From D37C17 sp964551815 (GTDB taxonomy: Bacteria > Fidelibacterota > Marinisomatia > SCGC-AAA003-L08 > D37C17): a stretch of DNA of 21,228 nt. The first letter of the stretch is position 1, and each line of letters starts with the position of its first letter. Location of the stretch: positions 1-21,228 of the forward strand of contig CAZKEL010000043.1 of NCBI GenBank assembly GCA_964551815.1, written 5' to 3'. The position numbers were made by a program, and so were the translations under genes. The notes under the pieces were generated by a model that was not told the DNA's origin, did no database searches, and worked only from the letters and a program-made list of their open reading frames with translations. Shown here piece after piece: positions 7,689 to 13,866 of the stretch.

Positions 7689-8633
7689 TTGAATACAACA
7701 ATACAAAAGGTAATCATTATTGGTTCCGGCCCAGCTGGACTTACTGCAGCTATCTATGCCGCCCGGGCGAATTTAAAACCTCTCGTTTTTGAGGGGCTTC
7801 AACCAGGAGGGCAGTTAACCATTACCACCGATGTGGAAAATTTCCCAGGGTTTCCCCAGGGAATAATGGGTCCGGAACTGATGGATTTATTTCGAAAACA
7901 AGCACAGCGTTTTGAAGCTGATACGCAGTTTAAAATAGTAGATGAGGTAGATATTTCTTCTCGACCTTTCAAAGTAAAAACGGGGGGAGAAGAGTACCTT
8001 ACTGAGTCAATTATTATTTCGACAGGTGCTACAGCAAAATTACTGGGGCTTGAATCCGAATCTAAACTCATGGGGCATGGCGTTTCTGCCTGTGCTACCT
8101 GTGATGGTTTTTTCTTTAAAGATAAGAAAGTTCTCATCATAGGCGGTGGAGACTCTGCCATGGAAGAAGCCATCTTTTTAACAAAGTTTGCTTCAAATGT
8201 TTCTATCGTGCATCGCAGGGATGAATTCCGAGCTTCCAAAATCATGCAGGAAAGAGCGTTGAATAATCCGAAAATTGATGTCATCTGGAATGCAACCATT
8301 GAAGACATGTTAGGTGAACCTGCTAACGGTGGTCTTTCAGGAGTTATCCTGAAAAATACTGTCACAGGAGAATCCTCTCAATTAGATTGTGATGGCGTCT
8401 TTATGGCAATCGGTCATAAACCCAATTCTGAATTATTTCAAGGGAAATTAATTCTGGATAACAACGGGTATATAATTACAGAACCCGGATCCACCAAAAC
8501 TTCAATACCAGGAGTATTCGCCTCTGGTGATATTCAGGATCATGTGTACCGTCAGGCTGTGACTGCCGCCGGTTCCGGGTGTATGGCCGCTTTGGATGCA
8601 GAACATTTTCTCGAGAATAATCCCTTAGAATAA
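7689..8633 (+). CDS. trxB: thioredoxin-disulfide reductase (NADPH, FAD)
   Basis: 314-aa low-molecular-weight thioredoxin reductase that passes electrons from NADPH through FAD to thioredoxin. The FAD-binding GSGPAG is at 12-17 and the redox-active CATC at 135-138, followed by DGFF. The NADPH-binding GGGDSA is at 152-157 with HRRDEFRAS at 175-183, the usual arginines for NADPH. The second FAD motif is ASGDIQDHVYRQAVTAAGSG (278-297). The start is TTG at 7689; no in-frame ATG occurs until residue 60, after the FAD motif, and TTG gives the family N-terminus. No ribosome site is obvious, so translational coupling to trxA 9 bp upstream is likely. Confidence 0.96.
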   Translation: MNTTIQKVIIIGSGPAGLTAAIYAARANLKPLVFEGLQPGGQLTITTDVENFPGFPQGIMGPELMDLFRKQAQRFEADTQFKIVDEVDISSRPFKVKTGGEEYLTESIIISTGATAKLLGLESESKLMGHGVSACATCDGFFFKDKKVLIIGGGDSAMEEAIFLTKFASNVSIVHRRDEFRASKIMQERALNNPKIDVIWNATIEDMLGEPANGGLSGVILKNTVTGESSQLDCDGVFMAIGHKPNSELFQGKLILDNNGYIITEPGSTKTSIPGVFASGDIQDHVYRQAVTAAGSGCMAALDAEHFLENNPLE

Positions 8634-8644
8634 ATCCGATTCCC

Positions 8645-8772
8645 TTTTGTCTTTATAAAAGACAGAATGGTACCAATACATCATACCTGTATCCTGCTCA
8701 TAATGGCAGGAACTCTCTTTCATAATTCCCCGCTCATGGAATTTGGGATTCTGCTACCCCTGAAAATTCAGG
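8645..8772 (+). promoter_or_regulatory. hairpin-rich intergenic region/leader upstream of the amidotransferase
   Basis: The 146 bp between trxB and the amidotransferase hold five short inverted repeats in a row: TGTCTTT/AAAGACA with a 3-nt loop (8648-8664); ATACA/TGTAT with a 7-nt loop (8676-8692); TCCTGC/GCAGGA with an 8-nt loop (8692-8711); AATTCC/GGAATT with an 8-nt loop (8724-8743); and CCTGAA/TTCAGG with a 2-nt centre (8759-8772). The last contains the AGGA 6-7 nt from the ATG at 8780, so it could hide the ribosome site. None is followed by a T-tract, so these are not classic intrinsic terminators. One of them may still end the trxAB transcript. I do not recognise a known riboswitch class here. 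Confidence 0.35.
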
Positions 8773-8779
8773 AAATACC

Positions 8780-9466
8780 ATGAAAAAAATTGTCATATTA
8801 GATTGCGGACCTAGCCTTGAAGAAGTCTCCAGAGAATTTGGATATGCACCTGAATGGATTATGGAATTGCTAAAAGATTTAGATTTTGAGTTTTTCTGGG
8901 TAAAATCCTTTGAAGGTGAGTCCGTTTATGACCATGAAGGTGATTATTTTATTATCACTGGTTCTCCTCGGTCTGTCTATGAAGAATCACACTGGATGCT
9001 CAATTTAGAGAATTTTATTGTGGGGGCGTCTGAAAAGCGTATCCCCATCCTTGGTATTTGTTTTGGACATCAACTCATTGCAAAGGCTTTGGGAGGTAAG
9101 GTAGGATTAAATCCTGCAGGGTGGGAACTGGGTTCCTATTATGTAGAGCAATCCTCAGCAGGGGTTGAATCCTTGCTATTCAATGGAATTTCAAATCCCT
9201 TTTATGCCCATGAATCCCATCAGGATGTCGTAACAGTATTACCAACTTCTGCTGTTGAATTAGCTCAAAACAATAAGGGGAATCAGGCCTTCCAAGTTGG
9301 AGAAAACATTTTTGGGGTTCAGTTCCATCCGGAATTTTCACATGCCGTTATAAAAAAATATGTAGAAGTTCGTTCAAAAAGGGGAGCTACTGTAGATGAT
9401 CCTGCAGTACCCTGTTCCACTCACAGTCATTTGATTTTACACAATTTTATTCAACTATTTCATTAA
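8780..9466 (+). CDS. class I glutamine amidotransferase (GATase1) family protein
   Basis: 228-aa single-domain class I glutamine amidotransferase of the GMP-synthase-like group (COG0518 type). The catalytic triad is visible: C94 in the nucleophile elbow GICFGHQ (92-98) and H183/E185 in FGVQFHPEF. The N-terminal strand VILDCGPSLEEV and the ITGSPRSVYEE oxyanion-region loop (59-69) are also typical. Such domains hydrolyse glutamine to supply ammonia to a partner, but free-standing members also act on gamma-glutamyl compounds or other substrates. No acceptor-synthetase domain is present, so the substrate is unknown. The ABC-type ATPase gene follows after 11 bp, making a two-gene unit. The start ATG has AGGA at 6-7 nt, inside a palindrome. 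Confidence 0.85.
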   Translation: MKKIVILDCGPSLEEVSREFGYAPEWIMELLKDLDFEFFWVKSFEGESVYDHEGDYFIITGSPRSVYEESHWMLNLENFIVGASEKRIPILGICFGHQLIAKALGGKVGLNPAGWELGSYYVEQSSAGVESLLFNGISNPFYAHESHQDVVTVLPTSAVELAQNNKGNQAFQVGENIFGVQFHPEFSHAVIKKYVEVRSKRGATVDDPAVPCSTHSHLILHNFIQLFH

Positions 9467-9477
9467 AAGGAGAAATC

Positions 9478-10182
9478 ATGCCCATACCATTATATAGTAT
9501 TAAAGATTTATCTCAATCCTTGGGGAATGAGAATGCATTAACCATAAAACAATTTGATATCCATCGGGGGGCTTGCTATGTATTTGAAGGGCCTATGGGG
9601 TCAGGTAAAACTACTTTCCTGGATATTTTATATTCCCGCAGAAAACCGCAGAGAGGTGAAATTCTCTTTGAGGAAAAGGATATGTACAAATACTCTAATG
9701 GAAATTACTATGATCAGATTGCCATTGCCCCTCAGACCTTTAGTCCACCCTGGGGAACGGTTCGGAATTATCTGATAAAAACTTTTAAGAAGTACAGCCA
9801 CATAAAAAATGTGGAAAAACGGGTGGATGAAATTGGCAGAAAAATGTCCATGTCGCATTTATTTGATAGAAAAATGAAATCTTTAACGCCTTGTGAGTTG
9901 CGCTGGGTTGTCCTTGGAGCACAGATTGGGGCTGATAGCAAGGTCTTATTTATTGATGAAGTGGAACAGCATTTAGGGAAGGGCGATTTGAAGACACTGC
10001 TCACTATGCTCCATAGAAAAATAAACTATGACGGAGTTACTGTAATTGCATCTACCCAAAATAAGGAAATTCTTTCCAGAATTGCTTCGGTTACTATTAC
10101 GTTAGAAAATGGCAGAATCACCTCTGTCAGGTCATCAGGGAAAAAACGGGACCGTTACAAAGGGAACAGGGGAAAAAGGTAA
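9478..10182 (+). CDS. ABC-type ATPase with degenerate signature and H-loop
   Basis: 234-aa ABC ATPase-fold protein. The Walker A motif GPMGSGKTT (38-46) is good, the Q-loop is at Q86 (APQTF), and the Walker B is VLFIDEV (156-162) with the expected D-E pair. Two motifs are odd. The ABC signature reads SLTPCELRW (135-143) rather than LSGGQ, and the switch histidine after the last core strand is Q194 (VIASTQN). The C-terminus is strongly basic (GKKRDRYKGNRGKR). No permease or substrate-binding gene is nearby. AAGGAG precedes the ATG at ideal spacing, and the amidotransferase gene ends 11 bp upstream. It may be a transporter ATPase acting with a distant permease, or a non-transport ABC ATPase; weak or asymmetric ATP hydrolysis is inferred from the substitutions. 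Confidence 0.75.
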   Translation: MPIPLYSIKDLSQSLGNENALTIKQFDIHRGACYVFEGPMGSGKTTFLDILYSRRKPQRGEILFEEKDMYKYSNGNYYDQIAIAPQTFSPPWGTVRNYLIKTFKKYSHIKNVEKRVDEIGRKMSMSHLFDRKMKSLTPCELRWVVLGAQIGADSKVLFIDEVEQHLGKGDLKTLLTMLHRKINYDGVTVIASTQNKEILSRIASVTITLENGRITSVRSSGKKRDRYKGNRGKR

Positions 10183-10225
10183 AACCTGCTTTTCCCAGTA
10201 AACAGGCTTCACCACGAAGCTATTG
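10183..10225. terminator. possible weak bidirectional terminator between convergent genes
   Basis: The 58-bp gap between the ABC-ATPase and glycerol kinase stops holds GCTTC/GAAGC with a 5-nt loop (10206-10220) and an overlapping alternative CCTG/CAGG pairing (10185-10206). Neither has a clear T-tract, so the call rests mainly on the convergent gene arrangement. Confidence 0.25.
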
Positions 10226-10240
10226 GAAGCTCTTACAAAT

Positions 10241-11710
10241 TCAGGCGAGTGTCTTTTTTACTGCAGATTCCCAGGAATGAACCAACTCTTTTCGGGACTT
10301 CTCATCCATCTGACTGGTGAATTCTTTGTCTTGTTCCAACAAAGATTTTAGCTCATCATTATCCTCCCAAAATCCTGTTTGTAACCCTGCCAGAAAAGCT
10401 GCACCCAAAGCAGTGCTTTCAACATTTTTGGGGCGGATAATATTAAGATCTAAAACATCTGATTGAAACTGCATGAGAAAATTGTTTACCACTGCACCAC
10501 CATCAACCTTTAAGGTTGGTAGTTTTACATCCAAATCCTGAAATACAGACTGGAGCAAATCACGAACCTGAAAGGCAATACTCTCCAGAGCGGCTCGTAC
10601 TAAATGGTTTTTATTTACTCCCCGTGTTAAACCGGAAATAGTTCCACGGGCATTCATATCCCAATAAGGTGCGCCCAATCCGGTAAAAGCAGGTACAATA
10701 ACTACTCCATTCGAATTAGGGACAGATTGTGCCAATTCCTCAGTAGATGATGCATGGTCTATAATGCATAGCTCATCCCTCAGCCACTGTATTAATGCAC
10801 CTCCAATGAAAACAGATCCCTCCAGGGCATAGGCTGGTTTACCCTGTTTATCAATAGCAAGAGTTGATAATAATCCGGCAGTAGAAAAGATTAATTCTTT
10901 GCCGGTGTTGGTGAGTAAAAAACAACCAGTACCATAAGTACATTTCGTTTCGCCGGGATCAAAGCACCCCTGACCAAACAAGGCAGCCTGCTGATCACCG
11001 GCTATTCCGCAAATAGGGATTGCTTTACCAAAATAATTAGTCTGTCCAAATTCAGCTGCAGAGGGGAACACCTCTGGTAATAAAGTGTCAGGTATGTTCA
11101 GATAGTCTAATAACTCTGTATCCCAATTCAGGGAATTTATATTGTAAATCAATGTACGGGAAGCATTGGTATAATCTGTAACATGAGATTTACCATTCGT
11201 TAATTTCCACACCAACCAGGTATCAATAGTACCAAATGCCAGTCTCCCGGATTCAGCATCTTTTCGGGCATCCTCAATATTATCCAGAAGCCATTTTATT
11301 TTTGTACCGGAAAAATAACTATCTAAAACCAACCCGGTTTTATCTTTAAAAATCTTATCCAGTCCTTCCTCAGATAATTGGGTACAGATTGAGGAAGTCC
11401 GACGGCATTGCCACACAATGGCATTGTAAATTGGTTCACCTATATCCCTGTTCCAAATGACGGTGGTCTCCCTCTGATTGGTAATGCCTATCCCTTTACA
11501 GGCTGTGGAGGGGTGTTCTGTAAAAGCAAGATTCAGAAGATGCTTTGTAGAAGCCCAAATTTCATTGGCATCATGTTCGACCCAACCGGCTTTGGGATAG
11601 AATTGGGTGAACTCCTTATAATACTTTTTAATTATTCCACCGGTCTTATCAATTAGTACAATGGTAATTCCCGTTGTGCCGGCATCAATGGACAATATAA
11701 AAGGTTTCAC
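10241..11710 (-). CDS. glpK: glycerol kinase
   Basis: 489-aa FGGY-family kinase that phosphorylates glycerol with ATP to sn-glycerol 3-phosphate, feeding phospholipid synthesis and glycolysis. Features typical of GlpK are all visible: the N-terminal phosphate-binding SIDAGTTG (7-14), GITNQRETTVIW (75-86) with the glycerol-contacting R80/E81, the IVWQCRRT strand (98-105), GIAGDQQAALFGQGCF (235-250) with catalytic D239, APYWDMNARGTISGLTRG, and the C-terminal DGGAVVNNFLMQFQSD. The start is GTG at 11710 with AAGGAG 5 nt upstream, which fixes it despite the rare codon. It stands alone: no glpF or glpD is next to it, it converges on the ABC-ATPase gene, and it diverges from the LolA-like gene across 112 bp. 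Confidence 0.95.
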   Translation of the reverse strand: MKPFILSIDAGTTGITIVLIDKTGGIIKKYYKEFTQFYPKAGWVEHDANEIWASTKHLLNLAFTEHPSTACKGIGITNQRETTVIWNRDIGEPIYNAIVWQCRRTSSICTQLSEEGLDKIFKDKTGLVLDSYFSGTKIKWLLDNIEDARKDAESGRLAFGTIDTWLVWKLTNGKSHVTDYTNASRTLIYNINSLNWDTELLDYLNIPDTLLPEVFPSAAEFGQTNYFGKAIPICGIAGDQQAALFGQGCFDPGETKCTYGTGCFLLTNTGKELIFSTAGLLSTLAIDKQGKPAYALEGSVFIGGALIQWLRDELCIIDHASSTEELAQSVPNSNGVVIVPAFTGLGAPYWDMNARGTISGLTRGVNKNHLVRAALESIAFQVRDLLQSVFQDLDVKLPTLKVDGGAVVNNFLMQFQSDVLDLNIIRPKNVESTALGAAFLAGLQTGFWEDNDELKSLLEQDKEFTSQMDEKSRKELVHSWESAVKKTLA

Positions 11711-11822
11711 TAATACTCCTTATTATTCATTGGAAATACAATGAAGGAAATTTACACTTTAATCATTCAAGAAATGGGGGGTAAATCCGTAAATTTTACA
11801 GTTCAAATCGGGATGAAATCAA

Positions 11823-12584
11823 ATGGTTGACCATTATAGAAAAATTACACATTACCTGCCAGTCCTCATTGCTCTGTTTTACGGGCTTTTCTTACATAGC
11901 CAAACACTCTCTGCCATTGCAATATTAGATTCCATGACTGCCGCTATGCAGCCTGTTTCGGCAAAAGGAAAAATGGAACAGGAAATCATCAGTTCTAAAA
12001 ATGTAAAACGGGTTTTCACCTTTGAGTATTATTCAGAAAATAATGGGGAAAATGTTCTCATTCGTTATTTGGAACCACGCAAAGTGAAAAACAATGCCTT
12101 TCTCATAAAAAATAATGGAGAAGATATATGGGTGTATTTTCCCCGTACAAGGCGGGTGAGGAAATTGGCTTCCCATGCAAAAAAACAGAAAGCACAAGGC
12201 AGTGACTTTTCTTACGAAGACTTTTCTGGCAGTGAAAACTGGAAAGAGGATTATACCGTATCGTTAGGTGAATCAGGGGAACGGGAAACCTATCTTCTGG
12301 AGTTTCATAGAAAAGAAAAAGCTGATGTTACTTATAATAAACAGAAAATTTATGTGGATAAACGAAACTATTATCCTCACCAGATTTTATATTATGAAGA
12401 AAATTCACATGTAAAGACTTTAGAATTTAAAGAGATATCAGAAATTCAGAAATATCCCACTGCCAAACGAATGATAATGAAAAATCATGCAGAAGGGTCC
12501 CAAACTGAAATGCGTGTCCTCACTATGGAGTATAATATTAAGTTTGATGAATCATTTTTTTCTGAAAGAAACCTGAAAAAGTAA
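11823..12584 (+). CDS. LolA-like periplasmic outer-membrane lipoprotein-sorting family protein
   Basis: 253 aa with an N-terminal signal peptide (hydrophobic stretch about 10-28, ...LPVLIALFYGLFLHSQTLSA). The mature part is a LolA/LppX-like curved beta-sheet protein of the 'outer membrane lipoprotein-sorting' group (PF17131-like, from memory). Diagnostic stretches are LIRYLEPRKVKNNAFLIKNNGEDIWVYFPRTRRVRKLASHAKK (79-120) and GSDFSYEDFSG (126-136). Proteins of this group are usually encoded beside MMPL/RND exporters and probably ferry a hydrophobic molecule across the periplasm. That is the arrangement here: an outer-membrane barrel and an MMPL transporter follow on the same strand. The ATG has no clear ribosome site. 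It is not the canonical LolA of the LolCDE pathway, whose partners are absent. Confidence 0.85.
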   Translation: MVDHYRKITHYLPVLIALFYGLFLHSQTLSAIAILDSMTAAMQPVSAKGKMEQEIISSKNVKRVFTFEYYSENNGENVLIRYLEPRKVKNNAFLIKNNGEDIWVYFPRTRRVRKLASHAKKQKAQGSDFSYEDFSGSENWKEDYTVSLGESGERETYLLEFHRKEKADVTYNKQKIYVDKRNYYPHQILYYEENSHVKTLEFKEISEIQKYPTAKRMIMKNHAEGSQTEMRVLTMEYNIKFDESFFSERNLKK

Positions 12585-12652
12585 GGTGGGCATTCTGTAG
12601 TGAAAATAAAATTTGATTTAGCAGAATAATCATTCTTTAAACTATTCCTCCA

Positions 12653-13825
12653 ATGTCTGAAAATATTAAATATTTATGGAGAAAAAGTACGCTGTATTTG
12701 TTTCTGCTATTATCTACAGGGTTGAGTCAGGTTGATTTCTTTGGATATATGGAAACAGATTATGACTGGCTTGAGGTAAAAGAATCATCCTATGGTTTTG
12801 GGTATAATAAACTCAGGTTAGATTATGAGTCCTATCCTGTTGAGAATGTTTCCATAAGAGGTAACATTAATTTTCAATTATATCATGGTAAAACTTCCTG
12901 GGATGCCCTTGACTTTTTTCCCTTTGATACTTTAAACAATAACGGTGATCCGGTAACTACCATCCCCATCACCTTTTCAGACAATATGTTTTTAGATAAT
13001 GTATATCTCGCCACTACTTTTTCCGGCTTTGATTTTACAATAGGGAAACAGCCAATTTCTTTGGGTAGCGGATACGCCTGGAATCCTCTTGATATTTTTA
13101 ACAGAAAAGAATTAGTTGATCCAACCTATGAACAGCCGGGAGTAAATGCATTGAGACTGGAATATTATATAACGGGGAATTTAAGTGCTGATTTTATTTA
13201 TTCTCCCGATACCAATTTTACAAAACCCAAAGTAATGATTCAATTAAAATCCCAATATGGTTCATTTGATTACAGTCTCAACGCTGCTTATAAATACCAT
13301 CTCTATCCTTATTGGGAGGATGCAATAGCTGTTTCTACCCACAAAAGGACCAGGTTTATCGGAGGTTCAATTGCCGGAGAAATGAGTGATTATGGAATAT
13401 GGGGGGAGGCGTTATGGTCTCTGTCCTCCACTGATTCTCAGGGAGAAATTTCCCTTGGGATTGATCATACATTTGATAACGGATTATATACCATGCTTGA
13501 GGGATTTCATAACTCTCTGGGTGCTGAGAAAGATAACCGCCAAGCTGCTCACTACCTCAATTACTTTTCAGGAGAATCCAAATCTCTCATGCAAAATTAC
13601 CTCTTTGGTTTAATGTCTAAACAAATTAATGATTATATCTCTTATTCCGTCTTTCTCTTTGGTAATTTGGATGATAAAAGTTTCATGTATGCACCCCAGC
13701 TGTCCTGGGAAATACTGCAGGATGTAACTTTATCTGTTTTTACCGCATTTTCTTCAGGGGATACTGACAGTGAATTTGGGATTCAGAATAAATCCTTCAG
13801 ATTAAGAATGAGGGCCTATTTTTAG
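12653..13825 (+). CDS. outer-membrane beta-barrel protein of the LolA-like/MMPL cassette
   Basis: 390 aa. A signal peptide (hydrophobic segment about 13-24, ending LSTGLSQ) precedes a protein made almost wholly of amphipathic beta strands (DFFGYMETDYDWLEV, VSIRGNINFQLYHG, DFTIGKQPISLGSGYAWNPLDIF). It ends in SFRLRMRAYF, a C-terminal strand with the terminal phenylalanine recognised by the BAM machinery. The GKQPISLGSGYAWNPLDIFN segment resembles the conserved turn in DUF1302- and alginate-export-type porins, which also neighbour MMPL exporters. It sits 68 bp after the LolA-like gene and 41 bp before the MMPL gene. The gap before it contains two mutually exclusive AT-rich hairpins. Cargo is unknown; an outer-membrane docking or exit role is inferred. 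Confidence 0.75.
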   Translation: MSENIKYLWRKSTLYLFLLLSTGLSQVDFFGYMETDYDWLEVKESSYGFGYNKLRLDYESYPVENVSIRGNINFQLYHGKTSWDALDFFPFDTLNNNGDPVTTIPITFSDNMFLDNVYLATTFSGFDFTIGKQPISLGSGYAWNPLDIFNRKELVDPTYEQPGVNALRLEYYITGNLSADFIYSPDTNFTKPKVMIQLKSQYGSFDYSLNAAYKYHLYPYWEDAIAVSTHKRTRFIGGSIAGEMSDYGIWGEALWSLSSTDSQGEISLGIDHTFDNGLYTMLEGFHNSLGAEKDNRQAAHYLNYFSGESKSLMQNYLFGLMSKQINDYISYSVFLFGNLDDKSFMYAPQLSWEILQDVTLSVFTAFSSGDTDSEFGIQNKSFRLRMRAYF

Positions 13826-13866
13826 TAACTCCATTTTTTATAAAAGCTTAATTCAGGACATAAATT

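Noticed and set aside
7799..8365. 188-codon open frame on the reverse strand
   Set aside because: It lies wholly inside trxB, which has all family motifs; the reverse product is rich in S/P/T with no recognisable fold and no ribosome site.
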